Assembly (NCBI GenBank): GCA_031551355.1
Contig: JAVBNT010000015.1
Span: 1-42,912 of the forward strand
Origin: JAVBNT01 sp031551355
Lineage (GTDB): Bacteria; Vulcanimicrobiota; CADAWZ01
Reading direction: 5' to 3'
DNA: 42,912 nucleotides
Shown here: positions 31,048 to 39,526 of the stretch, piece after piece
Layout: each line of letters begins with the position of its first letter
Numbering within the stretch: position 1 is the stretch's first letter
Position numbers and translations under genes: made by a program
Notes under the pieces: model-generated
Told to the model about the DNA's origin: nothing
The model's database searches: none
What the model saw: the letters and a program-made list of their open reading frames with translations, nothing else

Positions 31048-32904
31048 TTATATTTTTGTATTTTTAGGATCGGGAACGTATTTTATCATACCGTAGGCTA
31101 TAAACAGACAGATAAATGCATTGATTATGAACCATGCTGCTTTCAGGTGTAGCGGTATGGGAATTGCCGCCATACCGGAATTTGCCGTGAAACAGCTTGC
31201 CAAAAGTGCCGAGGCTGTTCCTACGGAAATACCGGTTGCCAATCTTTTCAGCAGTTTGAAAGGCATGCTTATAAACATCATCAAAACCGGAATGGCGGCA
31301 CTTTGAAAAATAAACGCCGCATATGCGAAGCAGGGAAGCAGTATTGTATGCCATTCGGTTATACTTTCAGCCAACAGCCTGAAAGCTGTTGAATTTTCTT
31401 TTAACTGATTGGGAATCAGAAATAGCCCGCATCCGCCGATGATAAGTCCGATTATAAAAATGGCACTGGACGTGAATCCCGGATTTTTTACGGTATTTTT
31501 AAGTTTTTTACGGAAGAACATTGTTACGGCAATAAGACTTATTAATTTTATCAGGCTGCCAGTGCCTGTTTTTTTTGCACAGCCGGTTTCCTGAGAAAAT
31601 ATTTGTTCTTTATCTCCGCATACATATGACATGGCTTTTCCCGCGTCGAGGATTCCTGCCCCGTATCCGTCTTCAAGTTTGAGATTTTTTTTATAGGCTG
31701 TTTTTTGCAGTATTTTTTTGATGGTCGCCGGGTTTTTGCAGCCTCTTGACATCATCAGTGCCGCCACTCCGGAGACATGAGGTGCCGCCATTGACGTCCC
31801 CTGAAACAATATGTAGTCTTCTTTTTCAGGATTCCCGTCTTTTATGGTGTTTTGCAAAATGCCGTCCATGTACCCGTCCCCGTTTTGATCTACTTTCATA
31901 TCGCCTCCGGGAGCAGCGATAAAATTATCCTTGTATTTGTTCGAATAAAAGGTCAGAGCGTTGTCGTCCCTGATAGCGGATACTGAGATACATTCTTTAT
32001 AACCGGCCGGATATGTCGGTTTTTTGCTGTTGTCATTGCCGGCGGCACAAACGATCAAAACTCCCTTTGAAGCGGCATATTTACAGGCATCTTCCATTAT
32101 TTTACTGTTGAATGGAGAACCAAGGCTCAGGTTTATTATCTTGGCTTTTTTGTCGGCAGCGTATCTGATGGCATCGGCAATATCTGAAGATCTTCCCTGT
32201 CCGCTGCGGTTTAATACTTTTATCGGCATCAGCGATGCGTTATATGCGATTCCGACAACTCCCTTGCCGTTATTCGTTGTTTGTGCTATCGTTCCGGCCA
32301 CATGAGAACCATGTCCGTTATCATCATTTGCGTGCTCGGAATTATTAACAAAATTGTAAGGAGACACAAACTTAGTCTGCGACAGATCCTGCAGTCTGTG
32401 AAACCCGCCGTAATTTTCATGGGCAATTCCGGTATCAATGACGGCGACTGTTACATTTTTTCCGGTGCTGTACTTCCAGGCAGCCGGGAGATTTATTTTT
32501 TTCATGTTCCACTGATACTTATAGAGCGGATCGTTCGGGGCCTTGAATGAAAACATTACATAGTTAGGTTCTGCGGATTCTACAAAGCTCTCTTTGTTCA
32601 GCGCCTGCAGTATTTCATCCATGTGCTGTTCGTCAACGTCTGCCAACATTAGTTTTGAGTCTTTTGAATAAGCACTGTTATAGTAGGGCCTGATTTTGTA
32701 GTCGGTGATTATTTTATGAAAAGCCTCACTGTTTTCATCAATGTTGTCTTTGAAATCAATAACAATTTCCCCTTTTATATGACCCGACACAACATCTTTG
32801 ATTACTTCTTCATTTGCGAAAACAGGTGTTAAGTGAAGTGAGAATAATATTATCGCCAGAGATATCAGGGCTTCCAAACTAATGGTGATGACTTTTTTAT
32901 TCAT
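31048..32904 (-). CDS. S8 subtilase with a C-terminal multi-helix membrane domain
   Basis: 618 residues from ATG 32904 (CAGGAG 10 bases upstream; a GTG at 32943 is less likely). Signal or anchor helix (about 5-30), I9-type propeptide region (about 40-120), then the subtilisin domain: Asp157 (VAVIDTGI), His198 (NGHGSHVAGT), oxyanion Asn290 (AAGND) and Ser371 (GTSMAAPHVSG). An EF-hand-like calcium loop DQNGDGYMD sits at about 339-347. The last 170 residues hold four or five hydrophobic helices (from SLIKLISLIAVTMFF to FICLFIAYGMI), rare for subtilases; it would hold the protease at the membrane. First gene of the operon with the S41 protease. A perfect 28-bp palindrome lies upstream. Confidence 0.88.
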   Translation of the reverse strand: MNKKVITISLEALISLAIILFSLHLTPVFANEEVIKDVVSGHIKGEIVIDFKDNIDENSEAFHKIITDYKIRPYYNSAYSKDSKLMLADVDEQHMDEILQALNKESFVESAEPNYVMFSFKAPNDPLYKYQWNMKKINLPAAWKYSTGKNVTVAVIDTGIAHENYGGFHRLQDLSQTKFVSPYNFVNNSEHANDDNGHGSHVAGTIAQTTNNGKGVVGIAYNASLMPIKVLNRSGQGRSSDIADAIRYAADKKAKIINLSLGSPFNSKIMEDACKYAASKGVLIVCAAGNDNSKKPTYPAGYKECISVSAIRDDNALTFYSNKYKDNFIAAPGGDMKVDQNGDGYMDGILQNTIKDGNPEKEDYILFQGTSMAAPHVSGVAALMMSRGCKNPATIKKILQKTAYKKNLKLEDGYGAGILDAGKAMSYVCGDKEQIFSQETGCAKKTGTGSLIKLISLIAVTMFFRKKLKNTVKNPGFTSSAIFIIGLIIGGCGLFLIPNQLKENSTAFRLLAESITEWHTILLPCFAYAAFIFQSAAIPVLMMFISMPFKLLKRLATGISVGTASALLASCFTANSGMAAIPIPLHLKAAWFIINAFICLFIAYGMIKYVPDPKNTKI

Positions 32905-32976
32905 TGCGGTCCGGCTCCTGTTAATGTTTTTAGTAAGTAACACAATCTATCGTGTTATAACCCACTCAAAGAAGAA

Positions 32977-33004
32977 TACCGTATTTGAAATTTCAAATAC
33001 GGTA
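32977..33004. repeat. perfect 28-bp palindrome
   Basis: TACCGTATTTGAAA and its exact complement TTTCAAATACGGTA meet with no spacer. It lies in the 132-bp gap between the subtilase start and the small ORF to its right, with no T-run after it. It could be an operator for the protease operon or the end of the small gene. Confidence 0.9.
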
Positions 33005-33036
33005 CTAGCACATTATATCTGAATCAGCCTTCACTG

Positions 33037-33222
33037 TTATGTGATGTTGCATTCTTTTTTTGCTTTCATGATGGCCATAAGCTTTATTGAGACTTCTCTC
33101 ATGTTTTCATTTGTCTTTGGTGCCGCTAAAACGGGAACGACAAGACACTCTCTTTTATGCATGCTTTTTGCAGAAGAGTTTTGAGATACCTTATTTTTTC
33201 TGCCTGTTGAATGCTGTTGCAT
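33037..33222 (-). CDS. small basic protein, unknown
   Basis: A 61-residue frame from ATG 33222 (MQQHSTGRKNKVSQNSSAKS, then MHKRECLVVPVLAAP, then KTNENMREVSIKLMAIMK) with AGGGG about 8 bases upstream. It is Lys/Arg/Ser/Asn-rich, has one Cys-containing hydrophobic patch (CLVVPVLAA) and a short C-terminal helix. No signal peptide or known motif. A TATTAT-type -10 could lie upstream on the minus strand. It may be real; the evidence is only the ribosome site and the open frame. Confidence 0.4.
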   Translation of the reverse strand: MQQHSTGRKNKVSQNSSAKSMHKRECLVVPVLAAPKTNENMREVSIKLMAIMKAKKECNIT

Positions 33223-33453
33223 TGTTAACACCCCTTTATACTTTTACTACAAGACTAATAATATCACAAAACAAACACGACTACAATGGACGTTTTGTTA
33301 CTGATTTGTTAATTTAATAATAATATAGAGAATTTTCGAAAAATAGGCTGTTTAAGTCAGGCTGTATAAGTTGTTTAATTTTTCAAGAAGGAAAAAAGTG
33401 GTAATAGGTATAATTATCTTAGGTCCGACTGGAAACAGGCTTTATTTAGATTT

Positions 33454-34320
33454 ATGCACATAAACGAACTTTTGAAAGGAACGATTGATCGCACCATGAA
33501 AAAAATCCTCTTGGCGGAGCAGGATGAAGTTACAAGAAAACTCATGGACATAGTTTTTTCCGATTATCCATGGGAATTTATATATGCCGGTTCTCCTTCA
33601 GAGGTTATTGATATGGTTTCTGCAGACAAACCGGACGTTGTTATAGCTTCCTCTTCCGATGCCCCTGCGGACACGGAACTTTATAATTCTCTGAGAGCGC
33701 TTCCTTTTTCCGAACCGGTCTCTTTTTTGTTGCTTCATACAAGGGAACAACATCCGCCGGTATTTGAAAATGATAATTATTTTATGACTTTACTAAAACC
33801 ATTCAGTACCTTCAGTATCGGAGCAGGTATAAAGTTTTTGCTTCAACCTGATTTAATTAATAAAACTGTCACCACAGAAGAAGCGCAAAGTTTTGCTGCA
33901 GATGCTGAGACCGGTTTTTCTTCCGAAACCGGTGTGGAAGATGAAAAAAACGGTCCTGAAGCCGCTGAATCAGCAGCCGTTAACGAAGAACCTTCCTTCG
34001 GAAGTGCAGAAAAAGGTTTTGAGGAGTCAAAAGACGCTCAGCAGGTTGCTTCCGGAGAAACATCCAGTCTTGTCAATGCCGGCTTGCCTGACGCCGGCAG
34101 AGAAAAGCTTTTTGATGAATCTATTTTAGGGGAGTCTTCATTTACAGAAGATTCGGCTCCGTCTACCAATAATCTGATGAGTAAACTGGAGTCCGGTTCT
34201 TTGCCGCAGGATTATTCCACAGGAGATCTTCTTAATAGCATTTCCGGGGATCAGTCTTTTGCCGCCGGACAGTTGGACCCTTCTTCTTTACCTGATTCCA
34301 TAAAAAAACAGCTTGATTGA
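33454..34320 (+). CDS. pseudo-receiver protein with a long low-complexity tail
   Basis: 288 residues. Residues about 15-130 match a response-regulator receiver in outline (KKILLAEQDEVTRKLM; the acidic pocket EQDE; ADKPDVVIASSSDAP; LLKPF with the switch Lys). The phospho-acceptor position reads S in VVIASSS, where Asp should be, so it probably cannot be phosphorylated. The second half is acidic and Ser/Gly-rich and likely disordered, ending in DPSSLPDSIKKQLD, perhaps a binding peptide. No output domain is seen. The start is uncertain: ATG 33454 lacks a ribosome site, ATG 33496 has AAAGGA at 14 bases. A TATAAT lies at 33409-33414. Confidence 0.75.
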   Translation: MHINELLKGTIDRTMKKILLAEQDEVTRKLMDIVFSDYPWEFIYAGSPSEVIDMVSADKPDVVIASSSDAPADTELYNSLRALPFSEPVSFLLLHTREQHPPVFENDNYFMTLLKPFSTFSIGAGIKFLLQPDLINKTVTTEEAQSFAADAETGFSSETGVEDEKNGPEAAESAAVNEEPSFGSAEKGFEESKDAQQVASGETSSLVNAGLPDAGREKLFDESILGESSFTEDSAPSTNNLMSKLESGSLPQDYSTGDLLNSISGDQSFAAGQLDPSSLPDSIKKQLD

Positions 34321-34416
34321 TTTTATTGTTAATTATTTTGATTAGGACTGCCGTATGACGTTTTGCGTTATAATTTGGTATGTCCTAATAATTTTTTAAT
34401 AGTGTGGTGAATATTT

Positions 34417-35826
34417 ATGAACGTTTCTTTTTACAATACGATGACAAGAACTGTTGATCCGTTTGTGCCGCTGGCGGCTCCGAAGGTAACCTTTTATACC
34501 TGCGGGCCCACTGTTTATAATTATGCGCATATCGGTAATTTGCGGTCCTATTGTGCTGAAGATCTTTTTAGAAGAATACTTGAGTATTCAGGGTATGACG
34601 TTCTTCATGTTATGAATATAACTGATGTTGAGGATAAAATTATTAAGGCTTGTCTGGCGGAAAAAATGACTTTGAACGGCTTTACCGAACCTTACATAAA
34701 AGCTTTCAAAGAGGATATAGCCTCTTTAAATGTAAAGCCGGCGGCGTTTTATCCAAAAGCATCCGAACATATTAATGAAATTGTTGATATTATTAAAGAG
34801 CTTTGTAAGCGTGAAATAGCTTACAAAGGTGATGACGGCAGCTATTATTTTTCCATCGAAAGATTTTCCGACTATGGAAAACTGGCAAGGCTTGATAAGC
34901 AGGATTTGAGGGCCGGAGCCAGGATTTGTCATGACGAATATGATAAAGAGCACTTGTCTGACTTTGCCCTGTGGAAAGCCTGGGATGAGGGCGACGGCGA
35001 TATTTTCTGGGAAACGGAAATCGGCAAGGGACGGCCGGGATGGCATATGGAATGCAGTGCCATGAGTATTAAGTATCTTGGCGAGACGATTGATATACAT
35101 ATGGGTGGTGTTGATAATATCTTTCCCCACCACGAAAATGAGATCGCCCAGTCCGAAGCTTCTACCGGGAAAAAATTCGTCAATTATTGGGTTCACTGCG
35201 AACATCTTCTATCCGACGGCAGAAAGATGAGCAAATCTCTAGGTAATTTTTTTACCCTGAGGGATCTGGTTGAAAAAGGCTATTCCCCTATAGCACTGCG
35301 CTATTTATACATTGCCAACCATTACCGCTCAAAATTAAATTTTACATTAAAAGCGCTCGACAGTGCTGCCAATACTCTTAACGGCTTGTATGATTTTCTG
35401 AAACGTCTTTCCAGAGTTAAGAACGAATTGATTGAAGACGCTGAGTTTGCAGAGCTTTTTGCCAGAGCAAAAGCTACTTTTGATGAGAAGATTTATACTG
35501 ACATGAATATGCCTCAGGCATTGTCATGTATATTCTCAATGATATCTCATCTGAACATTATGATGGATAAAAACTGTCTGCCGCAGCAGCAGGCCGTTTC
35601 TGTAATTGACTATTTTATGAAGATAGATGCAATACTCGCCCTTAATCTCGGACAGGCTCTTGAAGACGATATTGTGCCCGAGGATATAGAGAAGCTTATA
35701 GAAGAGAGGCAGTCTGCGAGAAAAGCAAAAGATTTTAAGCGTTCCGATGAAATAAGGGATTTATTGTCTGCCAGGGGCATTATTCTTCAGGATACTCCAC
35801 AGGGGGTTGTATGGAAAAAAATGTAG
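34417..35826 (+). CDS. cysS: cysteinyl-tRNA synthetase
   Basis: A 469-residue class I synthetase. Signature HIGN (38-41), KMSKS (270-274), and zinc ligands C29, C213, H238 and E242, all at the expected spacing from E. coli CysS. It loads cysteine on tRNA-Cys. The last bases overlap rlmB by 16 bp, and sigH follows further on. The ribosome site is weak (GTGGTGA). In Firmicutes this gene lies in the cysS-mrnC-rlmB-yacP-sigH cluster; here mrnC and yacP are missing. Confidence 0.97.
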   Translation: MNVSFYNTMTRTVDPFVPLAAPKVTFYTCGPTVYNYAHIGNLRSYCAEDLFRRILEYSGYDVLHVMNITDVEDKIIKACLAEKMTLNGFTEPYIKAFKEDIASLNVKPAAFYPKASEHINEIVDIIKELCKREIAYKGDDGSYYFSIERFSDYGKLARLDKQDLRAGARICHDEYDKEHLSDFALWKAWDEGDGDIFWETEIGKGRPGWHMECSAMSIKYLGETIDIHMGGVDNIFPHHENEIAQSEASTGKKFVNYWVHCEHLLSDGRKMSKSLGNFFTLRDLVEKGYSPIALRYLYIANHYRSKLNFTLKALDSAANTLNGLYDFLKRLSRVKNELIEDAEFAELFARAKATFDEKIYTDMNMPQALSCIFSMISHLNIMMDKNCLPQQQAVSVIDYFMKIDAILALNLGQALEDDIVPEDIEKLIEERQSARKAKDFKRSDEIRDLLSARGIILQDTPQGVVWKKM

Positions 35827-36575
35827 AGTCTTTCAAAGATGTTATATACGGCCGTAATGCCGTAAAAGAAGCATTACTTTCAGGAAAAATTCCGATTGAG
35901 AAATTTTATATTCCCGAGAGCGGTGTAGATCCTGCTCTTGCCCAGTTGAGGCGGCTTGCGGAGCAGAAAGGGATAACATGTAAATCTGCCGACAAACGCA
36001 AACTGGATCTTCTTTCCCATGGAGGAAATCACCAGGGAGCAGTTTTGAGGGTTTCTGCTAGAAGTTATTATGACTATGAAGAACTTATGAAAATTCCTGC
36101 CTCAAAAAAAGAAGATCCTTTTTTCCTGGGCTGCTTTCAAATACAGGATCCGCACAACCTGGGGTCGCTTTTGAGGACTTGTGACGCCTCAGGTGTTCAT
36201 GGCGTCATAATACCTAAAAATAAATCGGTTGGCATCACTTCCGTGGTCAGTAAGGTGGCTTCAGGTGCTGATGCTTATGTGCCGGTTAGTAAGGTAAACA
36301 GCCTCTATGACGCGGTTTTAGACATGAAGCAAAGAGGTATTCGTATATTTGGAATGTGTCCTTATGAGGGAACTCATTACCGTGAAGCGGACTATAATGT
36401 CCCTGCCTGTATTCTTTTGGGAGCGGAAGGAAGAGGACTCGACAAGAGACTTTTATCAGTATGTGATGAGAAAATAAAAATACCGCTGTTCGGAACGATA
36501 GATTCCTTAAATGCCGGTGTTGCCGGGGCTCTCGTGCTTTATGAAGCAATGTGGTCGAGAAAAAGAACCCGATAA
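35811..36575 (+). CDS. rlmB: 23S rRNA (guanosine 2'-O-)-methyltransferase, TrmH/RlmB family
   Basis: A 254-residue SPOUT methyltransferase. N-terminal L30-like substrate domain (YGRNAVKEALLSGK onward), then the trefoil-knot motifs NLGSLLRTCDASG (155-170 region), LLGAEGRGLD and IPLFGTIDSLNAGVAGALVLYE. It would 2'-O-methylate a guanosine of 23S rRNA using S-adenosylmethionine. The ATG lies within the last codons of cysS (16-bp overlap), so it is co-translated. The family is secure; the exact RNA target is inferred from the operon. Confidence 0.93.
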   Translation: MEKNVESFKDVIYGRNAVKEALLSGKIPIEKFYIPESGVDPALAQLRRLAEQKGITCKSADKRKLDLLSHGGNHQGAVLRVSARSYYDYEELMKIPASKKEDPFFLGCFQIQDPHNLGSLLRTCDASGVHGVIIPKNKSVGITSVVSKVASGADAYVPVSKVNSLYDAVLDMKQRGIRIFGMCPYEGTHYREADYNVPACILLGAEGRGLDKRLLSVCDEKIKIPLFGTIDSLNAGVAGALVLYEAMWSRKRTR

Positions 36576-36608
36576 TTGCAATTTATACAGGTCTAATTCA
36601 AAAATAAC

Positions 36609-36637
36609 TTGACAGCTTATCATTACGTTTATATAAT
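36609..36637 (+). promoter_or_regulatory. consensus promoter of sigH
   Basis: TTGACA (36609-36614), 17-bp spacer, TATAAT (36632-36637). Both boxes match the sigma-70/sigma-A consensus. It lies between rlmB and sigH, so sigH has its own promoter. The predicted start at about 36644 leaves a leader of about 37 bases to the TTG start. Confidence 0.9.
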
Positions 36638-36680
36638 AAAAAAATAGGTGTCTGGAAACTTGATTTCGGAGGACCACAAT

Positions 36681-37322
36681 TTGTTAAAAATATCATCTCA
36701 GGCTACGTTTAATTTTAGTCAGGAATCTGACGAGGAAATTGTCAAACTTGCAAAGAGCGGGGAAGAGTTTGCAACGGAGTATCTGATCAACAAATATAAG
36801 AACTTTGTAAGAGTAAAAGCAAAATCTTACTTTCTTGTAGGTGCTGACAGAGAAGACATAATACAGGAGGGCATGATTGGCCTCTATAAAGCGATAAGAG
36901 ATTTCAGGGCTGATAAACTTTCGTCTTTCAGAGCTTTTGCTGAACTTTGTATAACCAGACAGATAATTACGGCAATCAAAACAGCGACAAGACAGAAGCA
37001 TATTCCCCTGAACTCCTATATATCCCTTAACAAACCGATTTATGACGAAGATTCGGACAGAACTATGCTCGACATACTGTCCGGAACAAAAATTACCGAT
37101 CCTGAGGAAGTTTTTATAAGTCATGAACTCTCCGATGATCTCAGAGAGAGAATTCAGGAGAACTTGAGCGAACTCGAATCACAGGTTCTTCTTTCCTATC
37201 TCGAAGGAAAGAGCTATCAGGAGATGGCCAAAGAACTCAGCCGTCATGTCAAATCTATTGACAATGCCCTGCAGAGAGTGAAGAGAAAAATAGAAAAGAC
37301 TTTGGGCGAAAAAACTGTATAG
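36681..37322 (+). CDS. sigH: RNA polymerase sigma factor SigH
   Basis: A sigma-70-family factor of about 213 residues, very close to Bacillus SigH. Region 2 holds YFLVGADREDIIQEGMIGLY and the next ELCITRQIITAIKTATRQKH; region 4 holds SYQEMAKELSRHVKSIDN. I chose TTG 36681, 8 bases after GGAGG; GTG 36648 is an in-frame alternative but lies only about 4 bases from the predicted transcription start, with no ribosome site. In Bacillus SigH runs early stationary-phase and sporulation genes; in non-sporulating species it can serve competence or other stress functions. No sporulation genes are in view, so its role is open. Confidence 0.96.
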   Translation: MLKISSQATFNFSQESDEEIVKLAKSGEEFATEYLINKYKNFVRVKAKSYFLVGADREDIIQEGMIGLYKAIRDFRADKLSSFRAFAELCITRQIITAIKTATRQKHIPLNSYISLNKPIYDEDSDRTMLDILSGTKITDPEEVFISHELSDDLRERIQENLSELESQVLLSYLEGKSYQEMAKELSRHVKSIDNALQRVKRKIEKTLGEKTV

Positions 37323-37339
37323 TAAAGATTTTTATATAG

Positions 37340-37381
37340 AAATAAAGAATAAGCCGCAGGCCTGCGGCTTATTCTTTATTT
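37340..37381. terminator. 42-bp perfect palindromic bidirectional terminator
   Basis: AATAAAGAATAAGCCGCAGG (37341-37360) and its exact complement follow without spacer; the match extends one base each way to 37340-37381. The GC core with A/T arms ends both sigH (plus) and the convergent 37397-38482 gene (minus). Confidence 0.95.
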
Positions 37382-37396
37382 GGTAAATTTTAAAGT

Positions 37397-38482
37397 TCAG
37401 CTCTGATTGGTTTTATTTTTTTGCTCGAGTTTTTTAAACGATTCCAGCCATTTTAAAGTATTTATCCAGTCGGCCTTTGAGCGGAATGCTTCACTTACGG
37501 AGCCCATTTCTCTTTTGCATCGGTATTCTTTAAAGTTCAGATCGGCCATGTCCATATCACCGGAATAATCCTCGGTAATTTCCTTTTTTAATTTTTGTAT
37601 TTTGCGGTATTCCTCGACGGATCTCATTTCTCGCAGATATCTTTTTATTAACCCTGTTTTTGCGAGCAAAAGCTGATATTGTGTGCTTACTTTCTCTGCG
37701 TCAGCTTCTCTGTCTAAACTATTTAGCTGGTTTATTAAAGTTATTTTTTTAGAGCTGTCCGGAATCTTTTCAAGATCTGCGATAGTATCTTCTATCTCCT
37801 GTAAAAGTTCTCCGTCATAGATAGGAGCCCGCTGCATTATTAGTGTAAGGACTTCATTTGCATCATCCAGCTCCGATACCTGTTCAAGTGCTTTGACCAC
37901 ATTTTTTCCATTGTCTTTTATATTGTCGTTGCGGTATGACTGGTTGATAAAGCGGATCCAGTCCCTGATATTTCCATATGCCTGTTTAACTTCATCGTTG
38001 TTGATTTGTTTATAAATAATTTTTCTGTAATATTCCCCTATTTTTCTGTTTGTTTTTATTTGCATGTTATCCCAGGAAATATTTGCGTGAAAAAAGGATT
38101 TCTCAGCGTAGGATTTTTGCAGTCCAAGTGCTTTGGGTTTGCCGGATTTATTGAAAACATCATAAGGATAGAATTTGTTTTTCATATTCCCCGTTTTTAT
38201 AAGTTCGCTGATTTTTTTCACGTCGGGATTGCTGCCGGTAATTTCGTCGTATGCTTTTTTATAGAAATATGTTCCGTTATCCTCGGACTTTTGTATATCT
38301 GCTTTTATGAATAAATCATCCGTTTTTATTTTTGAAATTTTGGCATGATGCATCAGTTGACTGAGTTCTTTTTCAGTGCGGAGAATAATAATGTTTTGAA
38401 TGAAAAAATTTGCTGTAAGTATTGCCGCTATTGTTATAAACAGGGTATATGCAAATGGATGTTTTTTAAGTTGTTTTATCAT
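37397..38482 (-). CDS. membrane-anchored protein of unknown function
   Basis: 361 residues. A single N-terminal helix (about 12-34, AYTLFITIAAILTANFFIQN) anchors a long mostly helical, charged domain outside the membrane or in the cytoplasm. The domain has coiled-coil-like stretches (for example ELLQEIEDTIADLEKI and LAKTGLIKRYLREMRSVEEYRKIQKLKKEI). No catalytic motif is seen. AAAGGAG precedes the ATG at good spacing. It follows the ABC-2-type permease gene by 15 bases, so they are one operon; it may be the permease's accessory subunit. Confidence 0.75.
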   Translation of the reverse strand: MIKQLKKHPFAYTLFITIAAILTANFFIQNIIILRTEKELSQLMHHAKISKIKTDDLFIKADIQKSEDNGTYFYKKAYDEITGSNPDVKKISELIKTGNMKNKFYPYDVFNKSGKPKALGLQKSYAEKSFFHANISWDNMQIKTNRKIGEYYRKIIYKQINNDEVKQAYGNIRDWIRFINQSYRNDNIKDNGKNVVKALEQVSELDDANEVLTLIMQRAPIYDGELLQEIEDTIADLEKIPDSSKKITLINQLNSLDREADAEKVSTQYQLLLAKTGLIKRYLREMRSVEEYRKIQKLKKEITEDYSGDMDMADLNFKEYRCKREMGSVSEAFRSKADWINTLKWLESFKKLEQKNKTNQS

Positions 38483-38497
38483 TGAATTTATTCTCCT

Positions 38498-39265
38498 TTA
38501 TGATGTTTTTGCGTGTTTTTCAAGCAGGTTTATGTTGATGATATAGGCGGCAATGGAGAACAGTGTGATAAACATCAGTATATTGAAATCAAAGGTGCCG
38601 TTCAGTTTTGTATTAATTTCAAAGAATTTTATGTGAATGTTTGTATACCAGACGCCGGGCCAGTATGACGGATTTATTGTTAAGCCCCCGTGGCTTTCAA
38701 TCATAATAAGCGGCGTTATTGCCGAAAAATAGCTTGCCGTTAATATTTGTACGGGAATAATTGTCAGCGGAACGAGAAAGTTGATGATTTTCCATTTAAC
38801 GGTTTCGCTGCAAAAAATTGCGTTTATTGCCAAAAAAATCAGTATTATTATATTTAGCAAATATATGTTTATCTTTATCCAAGTGAAAAAAGCAACCGCT
38901 CCGTGTACATCAAGGCCGATCTTATCATGAAAAGCAATTTTGCAACCTGCTGCCGATACGAAAAATATTACGTTTATCCAAAACATTGAGACGGCGGTTT
39001 TGGAAATAAATATTTGCGTTTTAGTGGCCGGCAATGTATTGGTGAAATAACCGCCTTTGGAAAAAATATTATTTTGATAGTGGCTTAACAGCAAAATTAC
39101 GGAGGCAGTTATTAAGACAATGGTTGTTAGTATAAAAAATATCGTAATGGCCGGGATTTCAGCGAGAAACCTTGTTACGATTGAGAGGAGTATTATCGCC
39201 CCGGCAATGGCGGCGAATTTTTTATATGTCAGCAGGAAATCGTATTTTAATAACTTTAGTATCAT
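38498..39265 (-). CDS. ABC-2-type transporter permease-like protein
   Basis: 255 residues with about six membrane helices (e.g. AAIAGAIILLSIV, IFFILTTIVLITASVILLL, IYLLNIIILIFLAINAIF, FNILMFITLFSIAAYIIN). Typical of the ABC-2 membrane subunits used to export peptides, antibiotics or lipids. No ATPase subunit gene is next to it in the window. AGGAGGG lies 6 bases before the ATG. A very clear promoter and operator lie upstream (39294-39347). The next gene, 15 bases on, may be its partner. Substrate unknown. Confidence 0.75.
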   Translation of the reverse strand: MILKLLKYDFLLTYKKFAAIAGAIILLSIVTRFLAEIPAITIFFILTTIVLITASVILLLSHYQNNIFSKGGYFTNTLPATKTQIFISKTAVSMFWINVIFFVSAAGCKIAFHDKIGLDVHGAVAFFTWIKINIYLLNIIILIFLAINAIFCSETVKWKIINFLVPLTIIPVQILTASYFSAITPLIMIESHGGLTINPSYWPGVWYTNIHIKFFEINTKLNGTFDFNILMFITLFSIAAYIININLLEKHAKTS

Positions 39266-39293
39266 AATTTCCCTCCTTTTGATAATGACTTTC

Positions 39294-39347
39294 TGTATTA
39301 CGTGCTTAATACACTAATATAATAATACTAAACGGACGTTTTGTCAA
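39294..39347 (-). promoter_or_regulatory. consensus promoter with a perfect operator
   Basis: On the minus strand TTGACA (39342-39347) and TATTAT (39319-39324) are 17 bp apart. TGTATTA-N6-TAATACA (39294-39313), a perfect 7-6-7 inverted repeat, covers the expected transcription start. This layout is like operators of GntR/YtrA-type repressors that control ABC transporter operons; no such regulator is coded nearby in this window. Confidence 0.82.
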
Positions 39348-39377
39348 GTGGTTTTTAGTGCCGCTTTGATTATAAAC

Positions 39378-39423
39378 AAAAAAACTCCAGATATTTGGAT
39401 ATATTCCTCCTATGGAGCTTTTT
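39378..39423 (-). terminator. terminator of the CBS gene
   Basis: On the minus strand AAAAAG-CTCCA pairs with TGGAG-TTTTTTT (arms at 39413-39423 and 39378-39389) with a 23-base loop. It lies about 100 bases after the CBS gene stop. Confidence 0.55.
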
Positions 39424-39526
39424 GTAAATTATTTGTTTGCTGCTGTGTAGGCGGTATTTATTTTGAAGTGCTTTTTTTAGCTTATTGTAATGATTTAAAA
39501 ATTAAGGTTCTTTGCCGTCACAATTG

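Noticed and set aside
34726..35205. Minus-strand frame of 159 codons in cysS
   Set aside because: Antisense to a strongly conserved synthetase; no ribosome site.
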